Positions 1 through 5,942 of a stretch of DNA of 6,649 nt are shown in pieces. The notes beneath the pieces were generated by a model that was given only the letters and a program-made list of their open reading frames with translations, searched no databases and was not told where the DNA came from. The stretch is from Ruminococcus sp. UBA1366 (lineage in GTDB: Bacteria; Bacillota; Clostridia; Oscillospirales; Ruminococcaceae), in contig DBRO01000127.1 of assembly GCA_002306005.1 (NCBI GenBank), forward strand, positions 6,330 through 12,978. The letters are read 5' to 3'. The translations under genes and the position numbers were made by a program. Position 1 is the stretch's first letter. Every line of letters begins with the position of its first letter.

Positions 1-242
1 TTTCGCCGGAAGCAGCTGTGGGCGGCCCGATTGCATTGGTACAGGAGGGCGATATCATTAAGATTGATATTCCTGCAAACACGATTAATTTGGCGGTTTC
101 GGCGGAAGAACTCCAGCGCCGTTATGAAAAATGGGAACCGCGTGAACCGAAAATCAAGACCGGCTATTTGGCGCGTTATGCGCATTTAGTGACTTCCGGA
201 AACCGGGGAGCAGTGCTGGAGTTGCAGTGCAACCGGTTTTAA
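1..242 (+). CDS. ilvD: Dihydroxy-acid dehydratase, C-terminal fragment (cut by the left edge)
   Basis: This is the last 79 codons of an IlvD-type dehydratase, which converts 2,3-dihydroxy-acids to 2-keto-acids in valine, isoleucine and leucine synthesis in the cytoplasm. The reading frame is open from base 3 and ends at TAA 240-242. The visible start of the fragment, SPEAAVGGPIALVQEGD, matches the conserved C-terminal segment of IlvD/Edd dehydratases (SPEAA.GGPI.LV..GD.I.ID). The protein ends in NRGAVLELQCNRF, and family members commonly end near a GAVLE-type sequence, so the C-terminus looks complete. The iron-sulfur ligand cysteines lie upstream, outside the window. A GTG at 18 is an internal valine, not a start. 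pyrC begins 41 nt downstream with no obvious promoter or terminator between them, so the two genes may be co-transcribed. IlvD is favoured over the related sugar-acid dehydratases by the C-terminal sequence, but the fragment is short. Confidence 0.9.
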   Translation, partial: SPEAAVGGPIALVQEGDIIKIDIPANTINLAVSAEELQRRYEKWEPREPKIKTGYLARYAHLVTSGNRGAVLELQCNRF

Positions 243-270
243 TTGGAATACCATCAATATTCAAACAGCA

Positions 271-276
271 AGGAGG
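271..276 (+). promoter_or_regulatory. Ribosome binding site that fixes the pyrC GTG start
   Basis: AGGAGG lies seven bases before GTG 284. It is the strongest Shine-Dalgarno match near the 5' end of pyrC and decides the start in favour of the GTG over the upstream in-frame ATG at 227. Confidence 0.85.
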
Positions 277-283
277 ATTCAGC

Positions 284-1555
284 GTGGATTTACTCTTAAA
301 GGAAATGCAAATTGTTGACCCGCAGTCCCGTTACAGCGGCGTTCAGGACATTTTAATTCAGGACGGACGAATTGTCCGGATTGGACAGGGATTAGAAGCC
401 GGCGGGGTGCAGGTAATTGAAGGCGGCGGCAGGCTGGTTGCAATGCCGGGACTGATGGATATGCACGTCCATTTGCGCGACCCGGGATTTACGCACAAGG
501 AGGATATTCTGACCGGCACAAATGCTGCTAAGGCGGGCGGCTTTACAGCGCTTGCCTGCATGCCGAATACCAATCCCGTGATAGATTCTCCTCAAACTGT
601 GCATTATATTCAGTCCAAGGCGTGGGGGAACGGCGTGGTGGTGTATCCGGTTGCCACGATTACCAAAGGAATGCAGGGCAAGGAACTCAGTGATTTTAAC
701 AAACTGCTCTCCTGCGGGGTGAAGGCGGTTTCCGATGACGGCAGACCGGTGGAAAATGCCGAACTCATGCGAAAAGCGCTTGAAACAGCAGCTCAAAAAG
801 GCTTGCTGGTGATTTCCCACTGTGAGGATTTGGATATTATTGACGGCGGCATTATGAACAAGGGCGCTGTGGCGGAGCGGCTCGGTGTCAAGGGTATGGA
901 TCGTGCCTCGGAGGATTCCATTACGGCGCGGGAAATTGCGCTTGCCGCCTCGTGCGATGCGCGGATTCACATTGCGCACGTTTCCACAAAAGGCTCGGTG
1001 AATATCATTCGTGCCGCAAAAGCGGACGGGGTAAAGGTCACTTGCGAAACCTGCCCGCACTATTTTACCTTGACGGATGAAAAATTGCTCACGCGGGATG
1101 CCGATTACCGCATGAATCCGCCGCTTCGGACGGAGGAAGACCGCGCCGCTGTGGAGCAGGCGGTTCTGGACGGAACGATTGACTGCATTGTGACAGACCA
1201 CGCACCGCATACCGCACAGGAAAAGGCGGATTTTGTCAAAGCGCCGAATGGCGTAGTTGGGTTAGAAACTTCTTTGGCGGTTACGCTGACACAGCTTTAC
1301 CATACGGGAAGGCTTTCGCTTTTACAGGTTGCGGAGCGGATGAGCGTTGCCCCACGAAAAATGATGGGTGTTAAGCCGGCAACCATTACACTAGGAGCAA
1401 ATGCCGAAATTACCGTGATTGACACGGATTTAGAATGGGAAGTTGTCCCTGCGGAGCTGGCTTCAAAATCGAAGAACACTGCGTTTAAAGGCTATCACTG
1501 CAAAGGTAGAACACTTTACACGATTGTAAACGGAAAAGTCATTTATAAGCTGTAA
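284..1555 (+). CDS. pyrC: Dihydroorotase (type I, binuclear zinc)
   Basis: PyrC cyclises N-carbamoyl-aspartate to dihydroorotate, step three of de novo pyrimidine synthesis. The predicted protein is 423 residues, the usual length for bacterial type I enzymes. The amidohydrolase metal site is visible: HVHLRDPG (His61, His63, Arg65), the SDDGRPV segment (Asp151/Asp152, one expected to bridge the metals), His179 in ISHCED, His232 in HIAHVS, and Asp305 in TDHAPH. Spacing matches the Aquifex and Bacillus enzymes closely. MPNTNP at 93-98 is also typical. The start is GTG 284, with AGGAGG at 271-276 seven bases upstream. The frame is open further upstream to an ATG at 227, but that start lies inside ilvD, lacks a good ribosome binding site and would add 19 residues not expected in the family. 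pyrF follows after 48 nt. No key residue appears to be missing. Confidence 0.97.
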   Translation: MDLLLKEMQIVDPQSRYSGVQDILIQDGRIVRIGQGLEAGGVQVIEGGGRLVAMPGLMDMHVHLRDPGFTHKEDILTGTNAAKAGGFTALACMPNTNPVIDSPQTVHYIQSKAWGNGVVVYPVATITKGMQGKELSDFNKLLSCGVKAVSDDGRPVENAELMRKALETAAQKGLLVISHCEDLDIIDGGIMNKGAVAERLGVKGMDRASEDSITAREIALAASCDARIHIAHVSTKGSVNIIRAAKADGVKVTCETCPHYFTLTDEKLLTRDADYRMNPPLRTEEDRAAVEQAVLDGTIDCIVTDHAPHTAQEKADFVKAPNGVVGLETSLAVTLTQLYHTGRLSLLQVAERMSVAPRKMMGVKPATITLGANAEITVIDTDLEWEVVPAELASKSKNTAFKGYHCKGRTLYTIVNGKVIYKL

Positions 1556-1603
1556 AGCAATTTAGCTTTCATAACAAAAACCGAACTGCAAAGGAGTGTA
1601 TTT

Positions 1604-2539
1604 ATGTCGTTTGACACGCTGATTGAAAAGATTATTAAAACACAAAATCCGACGGTGGTGGGGCTTGATCCAAAGCTGGATTATGTGCCGGCGTACATCA
1701 AGCAAAAGAAGTTCAAAAAATACGGCAAAACGCTGGAGGCGGCGGCAAGGGCGGTTTTTGCTTTCAACAAAGAAATTATTGATGAGATTTATGATATTGT
1801 ACCGGCAATTAAACCGCAGGCGGCATATTATGAAATGTACGGCTGGCAGGGTGTCAAGGCGCTCAACAAGACGATTCGCTATGCGCAGTCCCGCGGGATG
1901 TATGTGATTACGGACGGCAAGCGCAACGACATTGGCGCAACGATGGAGGCTTATGCGGCGGCGCATTTAGGCTACACGGACGTAGGCGGCGAGATTCTCC
2001 AGAGCTTTGGCGCGGATGCGCTGACGGTGAACGGATATCTTGGCACGGACGGCATCAGTCCGCTACTTTCGCTTTGCCGAGATTATGACAAGGGCATTTT
2101 TGTGCTGGTGAAAACCTCAAATAAAAGCTCCGGCGAGTTGCAGGATTTAGCCTTTGCGGACGGAAAAACCGTGTACCAAACAATGGGCGCCATGTGCGAA
2201 CAATGGGGCGCGGAGGCAATGGGCAAGTTGGGATATTCCTCGGTGGGCGCGGTGGTTGGCGCAACTTATCCTGAACAACTGGAGCAGATGCGCGCAGAAT
2301 TGCCTACAACGTTTTTCCTTGTGCCGGGGTACGGTGCGCAGGGAGGCGGTGCTGCGGGTGTGGCGAAGGCGTTCGACAAAAACGGCATGGGTGCGATTGT
2401 GAATTCCTCCCGTGCGGTAATGTGCGCGTATCAAAAGGAAGGCTGCGACGAGCGTGAATTCGCCAAAGCCGCACGGCGCGAGGTAATTCGCATGAAGGAC
2501 GATATTCTCTCGTATTTGGATAGGATTTCGCTGGAATAA
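1604..2539 (+). CDS. pyrF: Orotidine 5'-phosphate decarboxylase (long, type 2 form)
   Basis: PyrF decarboxylates OMP to UMP, the last step of UMP synthesis. The protein is 311 residues, which fits the longer type 2 subfamily rather than the roughly 240-residue Bacillus/E. coli form. Visible active-site features are the N-terminal GLDP (Asp22), Lys70 in AIKPQ, the catalytic D-x-K-x-x-D cluster in DGKRNDIGAT (Asp104, Lys106, Asp109), the phosphate-binding VPGYGAQGG at about 240-248, and Arg270 in NSSRAV. The TIM-barrel fold is implied by the family. ATG 1604 is preceded by AAGGAG at 1591-1596 with seven bases of spacing. It sits 48 nt after pyrC and 15 nt before pyrK, inside a continuous pyrimidine cluster. 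All catalytic residues are present, so an active enzyme is expected. Confidence 0.96.
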   Translation: MSFDTLIEKIIKTQNPTVVGLDPKLDYVPAYIKQKKFKKYGKTLEAAARAVFAFNKEIIDEIYDIVPAIKPQAAYYEMYGWQGVKALNKTIRYAQSRGMYVITDGKRNDIGATMEAYAAAHLGYTDVGGEILQSFGADALTVNGYLGTDGISPLLSLCRDYDKGIFVLVKTSNKSSGELQDLAFADGKTVYQTMGAMCEQWGAEAMGKLGYSSVGAVVGATYPEQLEQMRAELPTTFFLVPGYGAQGGGAAGVAKAFDKNGMGAIVNSSRAVMCAYQKEGCDEREFAKAARREVIRMKDDILSYLDRISLE

Positions 2540-2554
2540 GCCGAAAGGATTTGG

Positions 2555-3337
2555 ATGAAGATGCGTTATACGCAGGGGAAGTTTCTCATTACAGAAAAAA
2601 AGGCAATTGCAAAGGGCATATTTGATGTGACGGTGCAATGTCCGGAAGTGGCGAAAATTGCCGAGCCGGGACAGTTTGTACACGCAGCGGCGGCGGGTTT
2701 TTCACTGCGCCGCCCGATTTCCGTTTGCGAAATTGACCGAACGGCAGGTACGCTGCGAATTGTCTTTGAGGTGCGCGGCAAAGGTACGGAGCGGCTCTCG
2801 GAATGCAACCGCGGCGAGGTAATGGATTTGATTGCGCCGCTCGGCAGGGGCTTTAAACTGCTGGAGCCGGATAAAAAAGCCATTTGTATCGGCGGGGGAA
2901 TCGGCACGCCGCCCATGCTTGCCGCGGCGCAGCATTACGGTGCGAACGCTACGGTGATTAGTGGGTTCCGGTCGGCATCCGCAGTGATTTTACAGGAGGA
3001 TTTTGCGGCTTGCGGCGCAAAGACATTGCTTTGCACGGATGATGGCACACAGGGCAAAAAAGGCAGGGTTACGGATTTGCTGGATGAATGTCTGGCGCGT
3101 GAAAATCCTGATATTATTTATGCCTGCGGGCCGGAGGTCATGCTCAAAGCCGTTGCGGAGCGAGCGATGGCGCGGGATGTTTTCTGTCAGGTTTCGCTGG
3201 AACAGCGCATGGGCTGCGGCGTGGGCGCTTGCTTGGTCTGCGCTTGCAAAATCCGGCGCGGCGGCGAAGAATATTACGCGCACGTTTGTCAGGACGGGCC
3301 GGTTTTTGATTGCAGGGAGGTGCGTTTTGATGGCTGA
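2555..3337 (+). CDS. pyrK: Dihydroorotate dehydrogenase B, electron-transfer subunit
   Basis: PyrK carries FAD and a 2Fe-2S cluster and moves electrons from the FMN of PyrD to NAD+. The 260-residue protein has the ferredoxin-reductase layout. A flavin-binding barrel contains RRPISV (52-57) and RGKGTERLS (74-82). An NAD-binding domain contains GGGIGTPPM (113-121) and ACGPEVML (190-197). A C-terminal cluster site has Cys221, Cys226, Cys229 and Cys245 in C-x4-C-x2-C-x15-C spacing, beginning GCGVGACLVCACK. Two starts are possible: ATG 2555 and, two codons later, ATG 2561. AAAGGA at 2544-2549 sits 5 or 11 bases before them, so either would work. The end overlaps the start of pyrD by 8 nt, consistent with translational coupling of two subunits of one complex. 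Its presence shows that the dehydrogenase uses NAD+ rather than fumarate or quinone. Confidence 0.96.
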   Translation: MKMRYTQGKFLITEKKAIAKGIFDVTVQCPEVAKIAEPGQFVHAAAAGFSLRRPISVCEIDRTAGTLRIVFEVRGKGTERLSECNRGEVMDLIAPLGRGFKLLEPDKKAICIGGGIGTPPMLAAAQHYGANATVISGFRSASAVILQEDFAACGAKTLLCTDDGTQGKKGRVTDLLDECLARENPDIIYACGPEVMLKAVAERAMARDVFCQVSLEQRMGCGVGACLVCACKIRRGGEEYYAHVCQDGPVFDCREVRFDG

Positions 3338-4241
3338 TTTGCGGGTGAAGATTGCCGGCGTGGAATTCAAAAATCCGGTGATTCCGGCAAGCGGTGCGTT
3401 TGGTTACGGACGCGAATACGAACGGTTTTATCCGCTTTCTAAGCTGGGCGGCATTGCGGTGAAAGGCACAACGCTCCATCGCAAGGACGGCAACCCGCCG
3501 CCGCGCATTGCGGAAACACCTGCCGGTATGCTTAATTCTGTGGGGTTGCAAAATGGTGGATTGGAAAAATTCCTGAAATTTGAACTGCCGAACCTGCTGA
3601 CAAAGGACACAAGAATTATTGCGAATATTGCCGGCGCAACCGCCGAGGAATGCGCGGAGCTTGCCGCACGGCTGGACACCACAGCGGTGGATATGCTGGA
3701 GCTGAATATTTCCTGCCCAAATGTAAAGCAGGGCGGTGCTGCATTTGGGACATCCTGCCAGAGTGCTGCGGAGGTGACGAAGCGCGTTCGCGCGGTGACA
3801 AGCAAGCCTTTGATGGTGAAGCTTTCGCCGAATGTGACGAGCATTACGGAAATTGCCGCGGCGGTGGAAGCTGAGGGTGCGGATGCACTTTCGCTGATTA
3901 ATACTCTGCTTGGGATGCGAATTGATATTCGCACGCGGAGGCCGATTTTAAAGAACAATGTGGGCGGACTTTCCGGTCCTGCGGTGTTCCCGATTGCCGT
4001 GCGAATGGTGTGGCAGGTGGCAAACGCTGTGAAAATCCCCGTGGTTGGCATGGGGGGGATTTCCACGGCGGAGGACGCAATTGAAATGATGATGGCAGGT
4101 GCTTCTGCCGTGCAGGTGGGCGCGGCAATTTTCCAAAACCCCTATGCGCCGCTGGAAATCATTGAGGGCATGGCGCGCTGGTGTGATGAAAACGCCGTGG
4201 CGCTAATTTCGGATATAACGGGCACAGTACAGCCCTGGTAA
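3330..4241 (+). CDS. pyrD: Dihydroorotate dehydrogenase B, catalytic subunit (type 1B)
   Basis: PyrD oxidises dihydroorotate to orotate on FMN in the cytoplasm, handing electrons to PyrK. The protein is 303 residues, normal for type 1B. Visible motifs are NPVIPASGAFGYG (15-27), KGTTL (45-49), NSVGLQNGG (69-77), the active-site loop ELNISCPNVKQGG with the catalytic-base Cys129, VKLSPNV (163-169), NTLLGM (191-196), GGLSGPA (212-218), the phosphate-binding VVGMGGIS (238-245), and ASAVQVGAA (258-266). ATG 3330 is preceded by GGGAGG at 3315-3320 with nine bases of spacing, and it overlaps the pyrK stop. The frame stays open back to about 3003, but that stretch is the out-of-frame reading of pyrK, and only the part from 3330 resembles PyrD. 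The cysteine base, rather than serine, and the adjacent pyrK separate it from the membrane-bound class 2 enzymes. Confidence 0.97.
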   Translation: MADLRVKIAGVEFKNPVIPASGAFGYGREYERFYPLSKLGGIAVKGTTLHRKDGNPPPRIAETPAGMLNSVGLQNGGLEKFLKFELPNLLTKDTRIIANIAGATAEECAELAARLDTTAVDMLELNISCPNVKQGGAAFGTSCQSAAEVTKRVRAVTSKPLMVKLSPNVTSITEIAAAVEAEGADALSLINTLLGMRIDIRTRRPILKNNVGGLSGPAVFPIAVRMVWQVANAVKIPVVGMGGISTAEDAIEMMMAGASAVQVGAAIFQNPYAPLEIIEGMARWCDENAVALISDITGTVQPW

Positions 4242-4246
4242 AACTC

Positions 4247-4260
4247 GCCTGTGGGCAGGC
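4247..4260 (+). other. Short GC-rich hairpin in the pyrD-phosphatase gap
   Basis: GCCTG (4247-4251) and CAGGC (4256-4260) can form a 5-bp stem with a TGGG loop, six bases after the pyrD stop and just before the next ribosome binding site. No T-run follows, so it is not an intrinsic terminator. It could affect mRNA stability or be chance. Confidence 0.3.
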
Positions 4261-4275
4261 AAACGCAAGGAGATC

Positions 4276-4914
4276 ATGAAATTGACAACAGTTTATCTCA
4301 TCCGTCACGCGGAAACGGACGGTAATTTACATCGAATTTTTCAAGGAAGATATGATATTGAGCTGAGCGAAAACGGCTTGCGGCAGGCGCAGCAGCTTGC
4401 GGATCGGTTTCGCGGAGAACGGATTGACGCGGTGTTTACCAGTCCTCTGGAACGTGCCGTGCAAACCGCAAAAGCACTGAATCGTTACCACAATGCGCCG
4501 ATTTCCGAAGTGGACGGGCTGATGGAAATCGACGGCGGTGAGTTCGAGGGCATCCCATTTGATGAACTGGCTTTGCGGTATCCGGCGGAATATCGGACAT
4601 GGAACGAGGATATTTGCAATTTTCAGGCAATCGGCGGAGAATCCATGCGCGAGGTGTTTGATCGCATAAAGGCGACAATTATTGGAATCGTTTGCCGGAG
4701 CGGGGGGCAAACCATTGCGATTGTTTCCCACGGGTGCGCGATACGGAATTTTTTATGCTATGCCAAAGGACTGCCTTTTTCGAAATTTGACACGCTGGAG
4801 TGGTTTGCAAACACGGCGGTGACAAAGATTGAATTTGACGGCTTAAAGCCGCATATTCTCTTTGAGGGGGATACTTCTCATTTGGCAGAACCTGCGCTTC
4901 TTGTACTAGAATAG
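4276..4914 (+). CDS. Histidine phosphatase (phosphoglycerate mutase-like) family protein, substrate unknown
   Basis: The 212-residue protein belongs to the branch-2-like histidine phosphatase superfamily, in which a histidine is transiently phosphorylated. LIRHAETDGN gives the RHG signature with Arg10 and nucleophile His11. SPLERAVQTA supplies Arg60, MEIDGGEFEG the likely acid Glu84, and SHGCAIRNFL the second histidine, His152. The length suits the GpmB/CobC/PhoE-type small phosphatases. Nothing in the sequence fixes the substrate: sugar phosphates, nucleotides or a cobalamin intermediate are all possible, and no cobalamin genes are nearby. ATG 4276 follows AAGGAG (4267-4272) by only three bases, which is tight. 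An in-frame TTG at 4282 would give nine bases and remove two residues before the motif, so the exact start is uncertain. The gene lies 34 nt after pyrD and 22 nt before ruvX, probably in the same operon. Confidence 0.88.
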   Translation: MKLTTVYLIRHAETDGNLHRIFQGRYDIELSENGLRQAQQLADRFRGERIDAVFTSPLERAVQTAKALNRYHNAPISEVDGLMEIDGGEFEGIPFDELALRYPAEYRTWNEDICNFQAIGGESMREVFDRIKATIIGIVCRSGGQTIAIVSHGCAIRNFLCYAKGLPFSKFDTLEWFANTAVTKIEFDGLKPHILFEGDTSHLAEPALLVLE

Positions 4915-4936
4915 ATTGAAAAAGGATTGCACAGAT

Positions 4937-5383
4937 ATGAAAATTATGGCTGTGGATTTCGGCGATGTCCGCACAGGGCTTGCGGTTTGTGACCGCACGG
5001 AAACGATTGCTTCCCCAATTGGCGTGATTGAGGAGCGGAATATGCAAATGCTGGCGATGAAAGTCGCACATATGGCGGAACAATATGAGGCGAAAGAAAT
5101 CGTGGTGGGCTTGCCGCTGAACATGAACGGCAGCCGCGGTCCACGCGCACAAAAATGCGAGGAATTTGCCGGTATGGTGAACGAAGTGACGGAGGTTCCT
5201 GTAAACCTGTGGGACGAGCGTTCTTCTACCGTGACGGCACACGAATATATGAATCAGAACGATACGCGGGGAAAAAAGCGCAAAGAGAAAATTGATGCGG
5301 TTGCCGCCGCGGTGATTTTAGAAGCATATTTGGCGTTCCGGCGTAAAAAGAGCGAACAGGAGCGCGAAAATGCCGGTGAATAA
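4937..5383 (+). CDS. ruvX: Putative Holliday junction resolvase / pre-16S rRNA nuclease RuvX (YqgF)
   Basis: RuvX/YqgF proteins have an RNase H-like fold. They have been described as Holliday junction resolvase-like, and in E. coli as the nuclease maturing the 5' end of 16S rRNA. The 148-residue length is typical. The acidic active site is visible: Asp7 in AVDFGDVRTGLAV, Glu94 in LWDERSSTVTA, and Asp120 in KIDAVAAAVILEAYL. The conserved VVGLPLNMNG lies at 56-65. ATG 4937 has AAAGGA at 4921-4926 ten bases upstream. A TTG at 4916 is in frame but directly follows the previous stop, has no ribosome binding site and would add seven residues before the family's usual N-terminus. The charged C-terminal tail (RRKKSEQERENAGE) overlaps the ohrR start. 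In many Firmicutes this gene sits next to alaS; here it is behind the pyrimidine genes. Confidence 0.93.
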   Translation: MKIMAVDFGDVRTGLAVCDRTETIASPIGVIEERNMQMLAMKVAHMAEQYEAKEIVVGLPLNMNGSRGPRAQKCEEFAGMVNEVTEVPVNLWDERSSTVTAHEYMNQNDTRGKKRKEKIDAVAAAVILEAYLAFRRKKSEQERENAGE

Positions 5384-5834
5384 CAAAACAGCAAATTCCA
5401 AAATGCCGGACTGCGAACAACTGCGGCTGGATAAACAGCTGTGCTTTCCGCTGTATGTGTGTTCGAAGGAAGTGATCCGGCGCTACAAGCCTTTTTTGGA
5501 TGAAATCGGGCTGACGTACACGCAGTATCTGGTGATGCTGGTGCTGTGGGAAGCGGGCGACCATACCGTCAAGGAGCTGGGTACGCGGCTGTATTTGGAT
5601 TCCGGCACGCTGACACCGCTGTTAAAAAAGATGGAGCAGACAGGGTTGGTGAACCGAGAACGCGATGAAATGGACATCCGGAGCGTGATTGTTTCGCTGA
5701 CTGTAAAAGGCAGGAAACTGCGTGAAAGGGCGGCGGAAATTCCGGCAAAAATCGGCACATGTGTGGGCATTACAGAACAGGAGGCACGGGAGTTATACCG
5801 CCTGCTGTACCGGGTTATGGATTCGTTACAATAA
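5370..5834 (+). CDS. ohrR: OhrR-type MarR family organic peroxide-sensing repressor
   Basis: OhrR repressors bind DNA as dimers and release it when a reactive cysteine is oxidised by organic hydroperoxides. The 154-residue protein carries the family's N-terminal QLCFPLYVCSKEVIRRYKP with sensor Cys25. Tyr29 and Tyr39 are at the positions that hydrogen-bond the sensor cysteine in the Bacillus protein. LTYTQYLVMLVLWE follows at 48-61. The winged-helix part includes VKELGTRLYLDSGTLTPLL (67-85), and the wing includes RDEMDIRSVIVSLT (98-111). Cys131 lies 106 residues after Cys25, close to the spacing of the resolving cysteine in Xanthomonas OhrR, so a two-cysteine mechanism is possible. Cys15 and Cys31 are extra. 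ATG 5370 overlaps ruvX by 14 nt and has AGGAG at 5358-5362. No ohr peroxidase gene is in the window, so its target is not apparent. A different MarR ligand cannot be excluded. Confidence 0.88.
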   Translation: MPVNNKTANSKMPDCEQLRLDKQLCFPLYVCSKEVIRRYKPFLDEIGLTYTQYLVMLVLWEAGDHTVKELGTRLYLDSGTLTPLLKKMEQTGLVNRERDEMDIRSVIVSLTVKGRKLRERAAEIPAKIGTCVGITEQEARELYRLLYRVMDSLQ

Positions 5835-5860
5835 ATATCCGCCGTCTTGGGAAATTTTTT
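5833..5860 (+). terminator. Weak possible terminator after ohrR
   Basis: Overlapping the ohrR stop codon, AAATATCC (5833-5840) can pair with GGAAATTT (5850-5857), leaving one mismatch and a nine-base loop, followed by a few more T residues to 5860. The stem is AT-rich and weak, so read-through into tyrA is plausible. This is the only terminator-like signal in the window. Confidence 0.25.
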
Positions 5861-5894
5861 GCTTTGTAAGAAAAAGGATTGACAGGTGGCGGAT
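5837..5894. repeat. Spaced inverted repeat ATCCGCC / GGCGGAT
   Basis: ATCCGCC at 5837-5843 and GGCGGAT at 5888-5894 are perfect complements separated by 44 bases. The second arm falls in the spacer between the -35 and -10 elements of the tyrA promoter. Seven-base arms at this distance can occur by chance. If transcription reads through from ohrR, the arms could pair in the RNA. Confidence 0.35.
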
Positions 5895-5907
5895 GTTGTG
5901 TTATACT
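5879..5907 (+). promoter_or_regulatory. Near-consensus sigma-A promoter for tyrA
   Basis: A perfect -35 TTGACA (5879-5884) is followed by a 17-base spacer and -10 TATACT (5902-5907). A TG at 5899-5900 one base before the -10 makes it an extended -10 promoter. Transcription would start near 5914, about 29 bases before the tyrA ATG. This is the clearest promoter in the window and the only obvious one upstream of any complete gene here. Confidence 0.85.
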
Positions 5908-5930
5908 TTACTGCATAAAAGCGATAAAGT
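5905..5930. promoter_or_regulatory. Imperfect palindrome over the tyrA transcription start, candidate operator
   Basis: ACTTTA (5905-5910) and TAAAGT (5925-5930) are perfect inverted arms. Further in, GC (5913-5914) pairs with GC (5921-5922) around the centre ATAAAA. In all, eight of ten arm positions are symmetric. The palindrome begins inside the -10 element and spans the expected start point, the classic place for a repressor site. The binding protein is unknown. An RNA role is less likely because the left arm would lie mostly upstream of the transcript start. Confidence 0.4.
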
Positions 5931-5942
5931 GAGGCTTTGTTT

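Noticed and set aside
227..283. Upstream ATG for pyrC giving a 442-residue protein
   Set aside because: It overlaps the ilvD end, has no Shine-Dalgarno sequence, and the extra residues are not part of the dihydroorotase family; GTG 284 has AGGAGG at ideal spacing.
392..1210. 272-codon open frame on the minus strand across pyrC
   Set aside because: It lies wholly antisense to a clearly conserved pyrC, its translation resembles no family I know and has the biased look of a shadow frame, and no ribosome binding site or promoter was seen for it.
1520..1603. Possible promoter or terminator between pyrC and pyrF (TTGTAA, TATAAG; AAAGC/GCTTT hairpin)
   Set aside because: The promoter-like boxes have a 14-base spacer, too short, and the hairpin has only five mostly AT pairs with no T-run.
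3003..3329. In-frame upstream extension of pyrD by 109 codons, suggesting a fusion protein
   Set aside because: The stretch is the +1 reading of pyrK. PyrD homology and a good ribosome binding site begin at ATG 3330, and pyrK in its own frame is intact with all four cluster cysteines.
3428..4066. Minus-strand 212-codon open frame across pyrD
   Set aside because: It is antisense to conserved pyrD, with low-complexity Ser/Ala/Pro-rich translation typical of a shadow frame and no supporting signals.
5826..5869. TTACAA (5826-5831) and TTGTAA (5864-5869) as an OhrR operator
   Set aside because: The half-sites are 32 bases apart, unlike the near-contiguous palindromes bound by OhrR, and the first lies in the ohrR coding end.
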